A stretch of DNA of 64,000 bases from Nocardia rhamnosiphila NBRC 108938 (lineage in GTDB: Bacteria; Actinomycetota; Actinomycetes; Mycobacteriales; Mycobacteriaceae), in NCBI RefSeq assembly GCF_000720425.1, contig NZ_JOAJ01000001.1, positions 372,001-436,000 on the forward strand, written 5' to 3'. The stretch's first letter is position 1, and each line of letters starts with the position of its first letter. Shown one piece after another: positions 41,128 to 50,432 of this stretch. The notes beneath the pieces are model-generated. The model was not told the DNA's origin and made no database searches. It was given only the letters and a program-made list of their open reading frames with translations. Both the position numbers and the translations under genes were made by a program.

Positions 41128-41696
41128 ATCTCCACCGTAGATCTCTTCGGGCAACGACACGACAGCTCTGGGGGATCCAGAATCAACCGCCCGGCTACAG
41201 CCACAGCAAAAAGCCGGTGGCGTACGGCTTCCTGCGCGCGGCCCTCGCGGGAGTGCCGATTCGCAGGGCGAATATTCCTGGTCGGGTGGCATGCGATCGG
41301 GTCATAGCGAAAGCTGCGCCGGGGCAGGTGCCGCGTGGTACCGGCGGATTCGCCAGCTGTTCTCGGCCCGGGAACACGCTCGGATCGATCACGCCATCAC
41401 CCAGCTCCGGAGATCCCGGCAGGCGTTCGACACACCCACAGACGCGCGCCGTCCACCCGCCCGCACGGGCCTCCAGTAGCTAGGGGGGCGCTCCGGCTGC
41501 CCAGGGTGGTGCCGGCTGTACTGCCCCTGAGTCGTCATCAGCGATCCTATGACCGGAGCGCCCCGGACGGCCGTCCCTTCGGGCCACGCACTCGGTAACT
41601 ACGTGCGCGTCGACGACACGCGGCGTGCGCAAGGCCCCCGGGCTGCCGACCCGCGCTCCGGAGCCGGTGTGCGGGCAGGGCAGGGGTGAGGACAGC
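41128..41696. other. 569-bp region with no confident gene
   Basis: It lies between the crotonase promoter and the epoxide hydrolase stop. An unlabelled frame at 41291-41479 (+) reads AWYRRIRQLFSAREHARIDH and looks protein-like, but has no ribosome binding site or recognised family. A 12-bp inverted repeat occupies 41485-41564. It marks the right border of the catabolic supercluster. Confidence 0.5.
41485..41564. repeat. 12-bp perfect inverted repeat
   Basis: GGGGCGCTCCGG (41485-41496) and its exact complement CCGGAGCGCCCC (41553-41564) are separated by 56 bases. Possible large hairpin or terminator, or a remnant of an element end; no transposase lies between them. Confidence 0.5.
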
Positions 41697-42833
41697 TCAG
41701 CTGATCCCGGCGAAAAATTTCTGGATATCGGCGACGAGTACCGCAGGCGCCTCATGTGCCGCGTAGTGGCCGGCGGCGTCGTTGGCGCCGCCTCGGGCTG
41801 TGCCGATGTCGTAGGCGTTCCAGCTGACGATATTGCTGTGATCGCGTTCGGCGAATCGGCGGATCGATTGGAAGTCGCCCTTGAACATCGCCAGCGCGGT
41901 CGGTGTGGTGGTCGGGCCGGTCGGCTGTTGCGCGGAGTGCGCGTCTTCGTAGTAGAACCGGATGGACGAACCGCCGGTGCCGGTCAGCCAGTACAACGCC
42001 ACATTGCCGATGACGAAGTCCTTGTCGAGGCTTTCGCCGAACAACTGCGCGTTCCAGCCGAGTAGGCCGAGTGGGGAGTCGCTGAGCGCGAAGGCGAGGG
42101 TCTGCGGCTGCTGGCTGTGCAGGGTGTTGAACGCCATCTTGTTCTCATGGAACCACTGCAGATGTGCCAGTGCCGCCAGGTCCGCCTCCGACATTCCCTC
42201 GAACTGCGACGGATCATCCGTCGGGAACGAAAAAAGCTGGGTCACATGAACTCCCACGACGCGCTCGGGGTCGATTCGGCCGATCTCGGGGGAGATCATC
42301 GAGCCGCCGTCGTTGCCGATGGCGCCGTAGCGCTCGTAACCCAGTCGGCTCATCAGCTCCACCCACGCCCGGGCGGTGCGGCGGCAACCCCATCCGGTAC
42401 TGCGGGTCGGCCCGGAGAACCCGAACCCCGGCAGAGAGGGAATGACCAGGTGGAAGGCGGGTTCTTCCACCGATTCCGGCTCGGTGAGCGGCGCGATCAC
42501 ATCGAGATATTCCAGGATCGAGCCAGGCCAGCCGTGGCTGAGGATCACCGGAAGGGCATCCGCCCGCGAGGACTCGATGTGCAGGAAGTGGATGTCTTCG
42601 CCGTCGATCTCGGTGACGAACTGTGGGTAGGCGTTCAGCTTCGCCTCCAGCGCACGCCAGTCGAATCGCTCCAGCCAGTATTCGGCCAGCCCGCGCACCC
42701 GGTCGTTCGGCACACCATAGGAATCGGCCACGCCGCGCAACTCGTTCGGCCAGATCGCGCGACGCAGCCGGTCGGCCAGGTCGTCGAGCCGGGTCTGGGG
42801 GATGTCGATGTGGAAGGGGCGAACGGCGGTCAC
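41697..42833 (-). CDS. Epoxide hydrolase (alpha/beta hydrolase with EHN domain)
   Basis: 378-aa epoxide hydrolase with the N-terminal EHN region (FHIDIPQTRLDDLADRLRR), oxyanion HGWPGS (~100-105), nucleophile D175 in AIGNDGGSMISPE and the catalytic His in AAGHYAAHEAP (~355). The acid nucleophile context (GNDGG rather than GGDWG) is usual for the EHN branch. GTG 42833 follows AGGAGGAC. Hydrolyses an epoxide to a diol. It is divergent from a TetR, and the two flank a long palindrome, so the pair is a self-contained inducible unit rather than part of the TACNGTA regulon. Confidence 0.9.
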   Translation of the reverse strand: MTAVRPFHIDIPQTRLDDLADRLRRAIWPNELRGVADSYGVPNDRVRGLAEYWLERFDWRALEAKLNAYPQFVTEIDGEDIHFLHIESSRADALPVILSHGWPGSILEYLDVIAPLTEPESVEEPAFHLVIPSLPGFGFSGPTRSTGWGCRRTARAWVELMSRLGYERYGAIGNDGGSMISPEIGRIDPERVVGVHVTQLFSFPTDDPSQFEGMSEADLAALAHLQWFHENKMAFNTLHSQQPQTLAFALSDSPLGLLGWNAQLFGESLDKDFVIGNVALYWLTGTGGSSIRFYYEDAHSAQQPTGPTTTPTALAMFKGDFQSIRRFAERDHSNIVSWNAYDIGTARGGANDAAGHYAAHEAPAVLVADIQKFFAGIS

Positions 42834-42845
42834 GGTGTCCTCCTA

Positions 42846-42903
42846 TTGAAACGGAATGCTTCGTTCTGATCAGAATCTAACAGAACGGACTATTCCGTTT
42901 CAA
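42846..42903. promoter_or_regulatory. 58-bp nested palindromic operator
   Basis: Outer arms TTGAAACGGAAT (42846-42857) and ATTCCGTTTCAA (42892-42903) are exact complements. Inner arms CGTTCTG (42862-42868) and CAGAACG (42881-42887) are too, about the same centre. It fills the gap between the divergent epoxide hydrolase and tetR genes and probably covers both promoters. Confidence 0.75.
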
Positions 42904-42919
42904 GTGGTAGTCTGGGGCC

Positions 42920-43564
42920 ATGCCGAAGACATCCGAATACTCAGCACGCAAGGGGCTACCCGGGCGAAAGGCGCAGGCCGCCCACAACGACGGGGTTATT
43001 CTGGAGGCCGCCCGCGCGGTTTTCCTCGCCGACGCCACCGCGCCGATCGCCGCCGTCGCCGAACGTGCGGGAGTGGGAATCAGCGCGCTGTATCGCCGCT
43101 ATCCGAGCAAGGAGGCGCTGTTGCGCACCCTCTGTCACGAGGGACTGCGGAGCTATAACGCGGAAGCCGATGCGGCACTGGAGGCTTCGGATGGATGGGA
43201 CGGACTCGTCGGGTTCCTGCGGCGAATCGTCGACACCGATGTGCACTCGCTGACCGTGCACCTGGCAGGCACCTTCACCCCGGACGAGTCGATACTCCCC
43301 GAGGTCGAACATTCCGCCGAGGTCACCGCGGAACTGGTACGGCGCGCGCACGCCCGCGGCCGGCTTCGCGCGGACGTCACCGCATACGACATCGGGCTGG
43401 TTCTCGAATCGTGTGCGGCGATCACCTTGCCGGATCCGGAACGCACCGCGCAGTTACGTCGGCGAATCCTGGCGATACTGGTTGCCGGGCTGTCCGCCGA
43501 CGGCGATCTTCCCGGCCCACCTCCGGCGCCGAACGAATTCGCCTGGCGCTGGCAGCGCCGCTGA
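42920..43564 (+). CDS. TetR-family regulator of the epoxide hydrolase
   Basis: 214-aa TetR. The HTH is PIAAVAERAGVGISALYRRY followed by PSKEALLRTL; the C-terminal domain is of the short TetR_C type with a Pro-rich end (GDLPGPPPAPNEF). ATG 42920 has GGGG upstream. It is unrelated in detail to the two TetRs of the catabolic cluster. It likely represses itself and the epoxide hydrolase through the 58-bp palindrome. Confidence 0.88.
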   Translation: MPKTSEYSARKGLPGRKAQAAHNDGVILEAARAVFLADATAPIAAVAERAGVGISALYRRYPSKEALLRTLCHEGLRSYNAEADAALEASDGWDGLVGFLRRIVDTDVHSLTVHLAGTFTPDESILPEVEHSAEVTAELVRRAHARGRLRADVTAYDIGLVLESCAAITLPDPERTAQLRRRILAILVAGLSADGDLPGPPPAPNEFAWRWQRR

Positions 43565-43759
43565 TCCGGCCCCGCGGGGACCGGCGATTGTGGGCACCCC
43601 AGTGTTCGACGCCACCCGGGCCGGGACGACAAGGACGACCGTGAGCGCCATCCCTATAAGGAGATCGATGCGGTCGACATCTCACAGGATGCCCTGCAAC
43701 CCGGTTCGTGGCGACATGCGCGCCAGGTGTTCGGTGTCGACTCACCTAGGTTCTTTACT

Positions 43760-44617
43760 ATGGATCACGACGGACCCAGCCGGACTGCGCTCATCACCGC
43801 GTATGCCCGCGCCTATCATCAGATCGCTGACCACCCGCCGATCTTCCCCGACCCTTTGGCAGCGCGTCTGCTCGGTGTCACCGCAGAGGAATTGACCGAA
43901 TCGGGCACGACCGACTCCCTCGGTCTCGCGGTCAGCGATCGGTCCCGCCGCCTGTTCTTCGCCGCCCGCGCCCGCTTCGCCGAGGACGCCGTGGCCGCGG
44001 CCGTCGCCACTGGTGTGCGGCAGGTCGTGATCCTCGGCGCGGGCCTGGATACTTTCGCCTATCGCAATCCGAGCCCGGACTTGCGCGTTTTCGAAGTCGA
44101 CCATCCCGCCACCCAAGCGTGGAAGCGTGAACGTCTCACTGCAGCCGGAATCGACCGTCCTGAAACGGTGACCTTCGTCTCGGTCGACTTCGAAATAAAT
44201 ACTCTGGCAACAGAACTGGAATCCAGCGGATTCGAACGGACGGACCCGGCCGTCTTCGTGTGGCTCGGCGTCGTGTTCTATCTGACCCCGGACGCCGCCC
44301 ATGCCACCCTCGAATACATTGCCGGCCAAGCCCGGTGGGTCGAGGTGATCTTCGACTACCTGCAGCCTGCGGTCGGCGAGGAGGACCGTGCGTATCAGCG
44401 GGTACGTGCCGATCGGCTGGCCGCCGCCGGTGAACCCGTGCGCAGCTACTTCGCACCCGACGATCTCGCCGCACAGTTGCGCGCCCTCGGCTTCACCGAC
44501 CTCGAAGACCACTCCGCTCCCGATCTCGTCGCCGGATACCTCGACGGATCCGCGGCATTCGGGGGTGAACCGCCCCGCGCACTGCGCGCAAACCGCATAC
44601 TGCGCGCGAGCCGCTGA
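43760..44617 (+). CDS. Class I SAM-dependent methyltransferase (TIGR00027/PPM1-like)
   Basis: 285-aa protein of the leucine carboxyl methyltransferase-like family abundant in mycobacteria and nocardiae. Early features are SRTALITAYARAYHQ and IFPDPLAARLLG. The SAM-binding loop is VVILGAGLDTFAYR, followed by VFEVDHPATQAWKRERL and VFVWLGVVFYLTPDA. Substrate unknown; small molecules or polyketides are suspected for the family. ATG 43760 has only a weak AGG upstream; the frame extends to 43727. Confidence 0.88.
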   Translation: MDHDGPSRTALITAYARAYHQIADHPPIFPDPLAARLLGVTAEELTESGTTDSLGLAVSDRSRRLFFAARARFAEDAVAAAVATGVRQVVILGAGLDTFAYRNPSPDLRVFEVDHPATQAWKRERLTAAGIDRPETVTFVSVDFEINTLATELESSGFERTDPAVFVWLGVVFYLTPDAAHATLEYIAGQARWVEVIFDYLQPAVGEEDRAYQRVRADRLAAAGEPVRSYFAPDDLAAQLRALGFTDLEDHSAPDLVAGYLDGSAAFGGEPPRALRANRILRASR

Positions 44618-44936
44618 GGATTGCGGCCGCGCGGTGGCAGTCGCTACGAGATGAGTGTCCAGGCGCGGGAGCGTCGGGCCGGGACGACCGCGGCCGACCT
44701 GCGCCGTGACCGGTCCGCCCGCCGATGTCATCGCGGTCGGACGTCGCGCTCTGTTCCGGCCCCGAGGCGGTGCCGGTCACCGCGTCGGATCCGGTGTGCG
44801 CTGGTAGTTCCCGGCGGGCATCGGCGGGGCTGTCACCCCGGCCGCGGCAGCGTCTGCACCACTCCACCACCGCCGAAGTCGCCTTCGCTGTCGGGTGCCG
44901 CACCGGTTGCAGTGCGGGCGTTGACCGAGCTCGGTG
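44618..44936. other. Intergenic stretch without a supported gene
   Basis: 319 GC-rich bases between the convergent methyltransferase (+) and Fic (-) genes. Short frames in several phases exist but none has a ribosome binding site or family resemblance. Confidence 0.5.
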
Positions 44937-46226
44937 TCATTCTGGCGGATCGGGGCGGAGTCGGCCGAGGTGGTCCGGGTCGGGGACCGGTGGTCCCTGG
45001 TCGGGCCGCCGATGGTCGGTGTCGCCGGACCCGACCCTGTTCGCGCGCTCGGCGAGGGCGGTAAGGGCGAGGTGGGCGTCGGCGGTGTAGCACATGATTT
45101 TGCCTTTGTGGTTCTTCGAGCGGGCGAGTATTCCGGCGTCGGAAAGCTCGGCGAGGGCACGGTGGGCTGCGACGGTCGAGACGCCATACCGGGTGGCGGC
45201 CGATTCGGTGGTGAGTACGGGGTGGGTGGACAGGTCGGCCAGGATCTTCATGGCGACTGCGTCCCGGCGGGGTAGGGCGGGGCTGGTGCCCTGTCCGCGA
45301 CGGTACTCGACCAGGCGTTGCAGGAGTTGCTCGTCGAGTGCGGCGGCGTCCTGGGCCAGCCGCACTCCGGTCTGTGCTGCTTGCTCGGCGGCCTGGGCGA
45401 ATCCGATGACCCACTCGTCGGTGTGCGGTTTCATATCGCGGTAGGAGGTCAGGCCTGCCAGGTAGGCATCGGTGCGGGCGGCGAACACGGTGCTGATCGG
45501 GATCAGGGTGTGCCGCAGGGCGTCGCAGCGCCGCAGTACGGTGTGGATGAGGGCGCGGCCGGTGCGTCCGTTGCCGTCGATGAACGGGTGGATCGTCTCG
45601 AACTGTGCGTGGGCGATCGCGGCTCGCACGACCGGGTTGCCGTGGGTGGCGGTCAGGAATGCGGCCACGTCGGCGACCAGGGCGGGGACCTCGGACTCGG
45701 GTGGGGGTACGAAGTCGGCCCGCAGCGGACTCCAGCCGGGCCCGCCCACCCAGTTCTGTTCGGTCCGCAGGCCGGCAGGTATCCGGGGTTCGATGGTGTG
45801 CTGCAGGTCCACGATGTCCTGTGTCGTGATGGGTTTGGATCGGTCGGCCAGGGAATCGATGGCCTGCTCGGTGGCGTGCACGGTGGCCACCACGTCCAGG
45901 GCGGTGCGGGTGCCCGATTGCAGCAATTCGGCGATGGCGAGTTTTTTGGGGGTGATGCGATTGCCTTCGATCCAGGATGAGGAGATCGACTCGGATCGGA
46001 TCAGCAGGTGATTGAGGTAGGTGCCCCGGGGGCCGATGCGTTCATCGGCCCGGGCCAGCACCGCCAACGTGTCTTCGGCGGCCTGCTGGGCGCGGGGTCC
46101 GATCTGCGGTAGGTCGACCCCCAGCGGGTCGGGGACGTAGGCCCGGTAAGTTCCGGCCTGCCGGTCCCTACGTGCGAGCAGGCCCTCGTCCGACGGCTGC
46201 CACAACCGGTCCACGTACTTCGCCAC
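44937..46226 (-). CDS. Fic-family protein with C-terminal winged helix
   Basis: 429-aa Fic protein. The catalytic loop HPFIDGNGRTGRA (~212-224) matches HxFx[D/E]GNGRxxR, for AMP (or other nucleotide) transfer from NTPs to protein hydroxyls. An N-terminal inhibitory motif, S83-S-W-I-E87-G88, fits class II Fic enzymes that restrain themselves by a Glu-Arg contact. Residues ~330-400 form a winged helix (TTESAATRYGVSTVAAHRAL), common in regulator-like Fic proteins. The last ~30 residues are Asp/Pro/Arg-rich. GTG 46226 follows GAGGAG. A palindrome upstream suggests self-repression. No antitoxin gene is needed or seen. Confidence 0.92.
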   Translation of the reverse strand: MAKYVDRLWQPSDEGLLARRDRQAGTYRAYVPDPLGVDLPQIGPRAQQAAEDTLAVLARADERIGPRGTYLNHLLIRSESISSSWIEGNRITPKKLAIAELLQSGTRTALDVVATVHATEQAIDSLADRSKPITTQDIVDLQHTIEPRIPAGLRTEQNWVGGPGWSPLRADFVPPPESEVPALVADVAAFLTATHGNPVVRAAIAHAQFETIHPFIDGNGRTGRALIHTVLRRCDALRHTLIPISTVFAARTDAYLAGLTSYRDMKPHTDEWVIGFAQAAEQAAQTGVRLAQDAAALDEQLLQRLVEYRRGQGTSPALPRRDAVAMKILADLSTHPVLTTESAATRYGVSTVAAHRALAELSDAGILARSKNHKGKIMCYTADAHLALTALAERANRVGSGDTDHRRPDQGPPVPDPDHLGRLRPDPPE

Positions 46227-46262
46227 GGACGCTCCTCACCGTTTACCTGAATGCCGAAAAAC

Positions 46263-46285
46263 TAACCTTATAGTATCTAAAGTTA
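46263..46285. promoter_or_regulatory. Inverted-repeat operator candidate upstream of fic
   Basis: TAACCTTA and TAAAGTTA arms (one mismatch) flank the seven bases TAGTATC in an AT-rich stretch 37 bp before the Fic start. The Fic protein's own winged helix is the obvious candidate reader. Confidence 0.45.
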
Positions 46286-46429
46286 ATTTTCTGTAGAAGG
46301 TTGTGCAGGGCGGTGGGGTGGAGGTCTCGTTGCTGGTTCTGCCGTCGTACTGCCCAGCGGAACAGCGGGCCCGATCCGGGTGCATGTCCCGGACCGGGAG
46401 TCATTCCGGCAGGTCGGGTGGGTCGGCCA

Positions 46430-46564
46430 GTGTCTGTTGTGCGCCTTCCCGGTCGTGGTTTCATGCCCCCCGAACAGGTGGCCGATATCGTCGCCTGGCT
46501 CGCGGGCCGCGAATCGGGGTCGACCACCGGGAACCGGATCGCAGTCGATGCGGGCGCGTTCGAG
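46430..46564 (+). pseudogene. SDR C-terminal fragment
   Basis: The frame reads MPPEQVADIVAWLAGRESGS followed by TTGNRIAVDAG, which is the C-terminal end of a classical SDR (P-E-x-VA-x-x-V-x-WLAS...TG-x-x-x-x-VDAG). No SDR sequence precedes it and the following residues are unrelated. An orphan remnant, the third decayed SDR in the window. Confidence 0.6.
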
Positions 46565-46788
46565 TGTCGAGAGCGCGCCGACCGTGGAGACAAGCGCGGG
46601 CGGAGGAGGTTCCGCGACCCGGGTACGGGTCGCAACGAACTTCCGTTCGAATTCGGCGGCTGTCGCCGTGAACTGTAGGTGCGCGGGCATTCCCGTCAGC
46701 GAAGGACGCCGTAAGCTGCCACGATTACTGCAGGCCGAACCCGGGGCGATCCGTTCCGGGCCGCTCACCTGCTATCCAGGAGACAGCA

Positions 46789-47598
46789 GTGAGAAGCAAC
46801 GCCTCGCGGCGGCCGAGTCGAATCCTCGCGTTCGTACTGGCCCTGCCGCTACTGTCCGGCTGCGCGATCGACAAGGGCACCGCGCTGGCGGCGAAGTTCG
46901 AAAAAGACTGGGCCGGAACCGCGGATATCGCGGAAGTCCGCGTCAATGGATACAACATCCTGCCCTTCGGCGGGAAAGCGATCGGGGTACTCGTCTTCGA
47001 CGACGGCACGTCGGCCGAGCGCGTAATTGCGCGAGCGTGCGATCTGCGGGAGTACGTCGCGCGCAACGGGGCGATCACCGGCCGGATCACAGCGGACGGC
47101 ATCACTGTCACCGTCGATCCGGACGAGCGGCGGACCCGCGAGATCCTGGACCTGTGGCGTTCGCTGACAGCCGACGAACGTGTCGTGGACGGCGATATCG
47201 AAAGCTGGACCTCGAAGAACGTCCACCACTGGCGGGCCGAGGTGACCACAGTCGACTCCGGTGCCGCCATGGCGGTGTTCGACGATATGGTCGGCAACAG
47301 TGGCCCGCACCGGCTCCCGTCGGACCTCACATCGGTCGAGGTCGTGACACGTGCCGGGGCGAATCCCGCCATCAGCGTGCGATCCGACGCCGACGGTCGC
47401 CTTCCGACCGACGCCGTCGCCGCCTATGAGGCGGTGCGGGCCGAGTATCCGGTCGTCGGCGCGACTCTGCACACCACTTCGGTACGGATTGTCGTGGCGG
47501 GCGCCGCGGACCTGGAGGATATCCGCGAACTCGCACGGAGGGCGGCGCCGGGGCTGGGCGCAGACGCCGTCTCGGTCACCAGCAGAGGCGGTGCGTGA
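46789..47598 (+). CDS. Secreted lipoprotein of unknown function
   Basis: 269-aa protein with a lipoprotein signal peptide: basic start RRPSR, hydrophobic ILAFVLALP and lipobox LLSGC with the lipidated Cys at 25. The mature part is mixed alpha/beta with two similar halves (DDGTSAERVIARACDLREYV and ALRHEYP-like VRAEYPVVGATLHTTSVRI). No family is recognised. It will sit on the outer face of the cytoplasmic membrane. GTG 46789 follows AGGAGACAGCA. Confidence 0.8.
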   Translation: MRSNASRRPSRILAFVLALPLLSGCAIDKGTALAAKFEKDWAGTADIAEVRVNGYNILPFGGKAIGVLVFDDGTSAERVIARACDLREYVARNGAITGRITADGITVTVDPDERRTREILDLWRSLTADERVVDGDIESWTSKNVHHWRAEVTTVDSGAAMAVFDDMVGNSGPHRLPSDLTSVEVVTRAGANPAISVRSDADGRLPTDAVAAYEAVRAEYPVVGATLHTTSVRIVVAGAADLEDIRELARRAAPGLGADAVSVTSRGGA

Positions 47599-47726
47599 CC
47601 ACCGATCGGACGTCGGCGCCGAGGCCGGTCCTGCCCCGGCAGACACGCCACGGCTGGGCAGGGCTCCAGGTGCCGGCGACCGTGCTACACCAGGGAAAAC
47701 ACCCAAGCCGAAGGAGCGCACGGATC

Positions 47727-48581
47727 ATGATCCTGAACGAGACCTACACGCTGTCGAACGGAGTGCGTATCCCGAAGCTGGGGTTGGGCACCTGGTTCAT
47801 CGATGACGGCAAGGCCGCCGACGCGGTCACCGAGGCCGTCGCGATCGGCTATCGCAACATCGACACCGCGCAGGCCTACGGCAACGAGCGAGGGGTGGGC
47901 GAAGGAATCCGGGCGAGCGGAATCCCGCGCGACGAACTGTTCGTGTCCACCAAGGTGGCGGCCGAGATCAAGAACTACGACGGCGCGGCCGCCGCGATCG
48001 ACGGCTCGCTGGCTACGCTCGGGCTGGACCACATCGATCTGATGCTGATCCACAGCCCGCAACCCTGGGACGACTTCCGGGGCGGGGACTACGCCGAGGG
48101 CAACCGCGACACCTGGCGTGCGCTGGAGGACGCCTACCGGGCAGGTAAGCTCCGCTCGATCGGTGTCTCCAACTTCGAGCAGCGCGACCTCGACAACATC
48201 CTCTCGACATGTACGGTGGCACCGCAGGTGAACCAGCTGCTCGTCCACGCGGGCAACACCCCGGCCGAGCTCATCGACTACTGCCGAAACAAGGAAATCC
48301 TGGTGCAGGCGTATTCGCCCATCGCACACGGCGAGATCCTGAAGAACCCGGATGTCCGGGCGCTGGCCGAGCGGTACGGGGTGACCGTGCCGCAGCTCTG
48401 CATCCGCTACACCCTGCAACTGGGGACGGTGTCGCTGCCGAAGACCGCCAACCCCGAGCATATGCGCAGCAACGCCCGGGTCGACTTCGTGATCACCGAC
48501 GACGATATGGACGTGCTGCGCAGCATGCGAGCCCAGGACTACGGCGAGCACAGCGTATTCCCGGTATACAGCGGTAAGTGA
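47727..48581 (+). CDS. Aldo/keto reductase
   Basis: 284-aa NADPH-dependent AKR. The tetrad is visible: Asp and Tyr in NIDTAQAYGNE, Lys in LFVSTKVAAE, His in LMLIHSPQPWDD. SIGVSNFEQRDLDNI and SLPKTANPEHMRSN (cofactor phosphate binding) follow. It resembles 2,5-diketo-gluconate reductase-type AKR5 enzymes. ATG 47727 follows AAGGAG at a somewhat long spacing. It reduces carbonyls to alcohols; no operon partner is obvious. Confidence 0.9.
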   Translation: MILNETYTLSNGVRIPKLGLGTWFIDDGKAADAVTEAVAIGYRNIDTAQAYGNERGVGEGIRASGIPRDELFVSTKVAAEIKNYDGAAAAIDGSLATLGLDHIDLMLIHSPQPWDDFRGGDYAEGNRDTWRALEDAYRAGKLRSIGVSNFEQRDLDNILSTCTVAPQVNQLLVHAGNTPAELIDYCRNKEILVQAYSPIAHGEILKNPDVRALAERYGVTVPQLCIRYTLQLGTVSLPKTANPEHMRSNARVDFVITDDDMDVLRSMRAQDYGEHSVFPVYSGK

Positions 48582-48845
48582 CGCCGTCGTTCCCAAGCAG
48601 CTCGCCGGGTCCCCGGCGCGCGGGGGACATCGACTTCTACAACGATATGAACGTCCTCGTGGCCTCGGAGTTCCTTCGGGGCTTCGATAACGGTGGTCGC
48701 GGAACCGAGGGCTGATCGAGGTACGGGGGGGCCACGGGCCAAGCGGATCGCAAGTCGTCGCCAAGCGGGCTCGGCGACGGTGGGCCTCGTCTCGCGCGGC
48801 CTGTCGGTCGCCCGCCCCGACGATCTCGTGAAGGACGGTACTGCT

Positions 48846-50318
48846 GTGTCCGTTTCGCCCGTGCTCTCCCCGCCGGCCCGGCCCTCGACTCCGCCACCAT
48901 GGCTGCGCGCATCCGATCCGGCCGCGACACCGGTGGTCGTGGCCCCGAGCCCGGTCATGCGGCGCGTCACCCTGGCCGTGGTGTGTCTGGCGACAGCGAT
49001 GCTGATGCTCGACATCGCCGTCGTCAACACCGCACTTCCGGCCATGGCTCGTGAGTTCGACGCCGGCATGTCCGCGCTGAAGTGGGTCGTCGACGGCTAC
49101 ACCATCACCCTGGCGGCGCTGGTCCTCAGTGCCGGAGGGTGGGCCGACAGGTTCGGCAGGCGCCGCGTGTTCCGCTGCGGCGCGGTGATATTCACGGCGT
49201 CTTCGATTGTGTGTGCGATGGCCGGCGGGATGGGTGTGCTCATCGCCGGCCGCATTGTGCAGGGGGTGGGCGGTGCGCTGCTGTTCGCGTCGTCGCTGGC
49301 GGTCCTGGCCGATGCCTTCCCCCAACCGGCCGCGCGGACGAAGGCGCTGGCCGCTTACGGAGCGACGATCGGCGCATCCTTCGCCGTGGGGCCGCTGGTC
49401 GGCGGCGTTCTCACCGAGGCCATCGACTGGCGTGCCCTCTTCGCGCTCAACCTTCCGATCGGCCTGGTGATGATCTTTGCGACCCGATGGCTTCGGGAAT
49501 CGGCGAGCACGTCGCCCCGTCGAGGTGACCGGGTCGGACAGGTGCTGGTGATCGTTGCTCTGGGTGCGCTCACCTTCGGCCTGATCGAAGCCAACGACCG
49601 TGGCTGGACCGACGCGGTCACTGTGGGCATGCTGGGCATGGCGATTGTCGCCGCCGTCGGGTTCGTCGTGGTGGAAAGCCGGGTCGCCGAGCCGATGTTG
49701 CCGCTGTCGATGTTGCGCAACGCGCGGTTCGCCGGTGCGCACCTGGCCACCTTCGCGATCTCGGCGTCGATGTTCGCGTTGTTCGTCTATACAACGATCT
49801 ACCTGCAGGGCGTCCTCGGCTTGTCCGCGATCGACGCCGGGCTGGTGTATCTGCCCGGGACGATAACGATGTTCGTCGTCGCGGGGCTGACCGATCAACT
49901 GATCCGACGGGTGCCGACGAATGCGCTGCTCGCCGGGTCGATGGTCGCGGTGGCGGGTGGCCTGGCCTGGATGACGACCGGCGGGGTGGAGGGGTCGGGC
50001 TGGGGCCTGCTGCCCGGCTTCCTGCTGGCCTGTGTCGGCGCGGGTGTGTTCAATCCCGTGGTCAGCGGCTTGGTGCTGGCCGAGAGCTCCGACGACGACG
50101 CCGGGCTGGCCGCCGGTATCAACGATGTGTTCCGGCAGTCGGGTATCGCGCTCGGCGTCGCGGCTCTCGGCGCGGTCTTCCCCGCGCAGTCGGTGCTCCA
50201 CGGTGGGTCGCGGACCGAGTTCGTCTCGTCACTGCACACCGCGTTGTGGATCGGCGTCGGGATCGCGCTGGCCGGTGCCGCGGTCTGCGCGGTGACCATG
50301 AGGCAGCCGCGGGTGTGA
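48846..50318 (+). CDS. MFS multidrug exporter, EmrB/QacA (DHA2) family
   Basis: 490-aa transporter with about 14 predicted helices. Motif C/D hallmarks of DHA2 are LMLDIAVVNTALPAM in helix 1 and WVVDGYTITLAALVLSAGGW in helix 2, then ADRFGRRRVFRCG (motif A) and GRIVQGVGGALLF. The family exports cationic dyes, antibiotics or secondary metabolites with proton antiport. GTG 48846 follows AAGGAC at ten bases. It precedes a large SARP regulator and a flavoenzyme, and may share their regulation. Confidence 0.9.
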   Translation: MSVSPVLSPPARPSTPPPWLRASDPAATPVVVAPSPVMRRVTLAVVCLATAMLMLDIAVVNTALPAMAREFDAGMSALKWVVDGYTITLAALVLSAGGWADRFGRRRVFRCGAVIFTASSIVCAMAGGMGVLIAGRIVQGVGGALLFASSLAVLADAFPQPAARTKALAAYGATIGASFAVGPLVGGVLTEAIDWRALFALNLPIGLVMIFATRWLRESASTSPRRGDRVGQVLVIVALGALTFGLIEANDRGWTDAVTVGMLGMAIVAAVGFVVVESRVAEPMLPLSMLRNARFAGAHLATFAISASMFALFVYTTIYLQGVLGLSAIDAGLVYLPGTITMFVVAGLTDQLIRRVPTNALLAGSMVAVAGGLAWMTTGGVEGSGWGLLPGFLLACVGAGVFNPVVSGLVLAESSDDDAGLAAGINDVFRQSGIALGVAALGAVFPAQSVLHGGSRTEFVSSLHTALWIGVGIALAGAAVCAVTMRQPRV

Positions 50319-50432
50319 TGTCCAGCGCGGGACGTACCGTGCTCTTACACTTCTGATGATCGCAACATCTGGGTTGCACCAATCGACCGTCGCAGCACCG
50401 CGCTGCTCGGGAGCCGGTGAAGGAGTCGCCCG

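Larger units (their letters stand above)
46227..46788. other. Fic promoter and SDR-remnant region
   Basis: 562 bases. The first ~70 are AT-rich and hold the Fic promoter with an inverted repeat (46263-46285). Further along, 46430-46564 encodes an SDR C-terminal fragment on the + strand. The remainder shows no gene. Confidence 0.5.

Noticed and set aside
41291..41479. 62-codon plus-strand frame with a protein-like centre
   Set aside because: No ribosome binding site, family match or operon context; kept only as a remark on the intergenic region.
47685..50201. An 838-codon minus-strand open frame opposite the aldo/keto reductase and exporter
   Set aside because: No ribosome binding site or family match, and the composition is His/Arg/Gln-rich, as expected for antisense of GC-rich genes.
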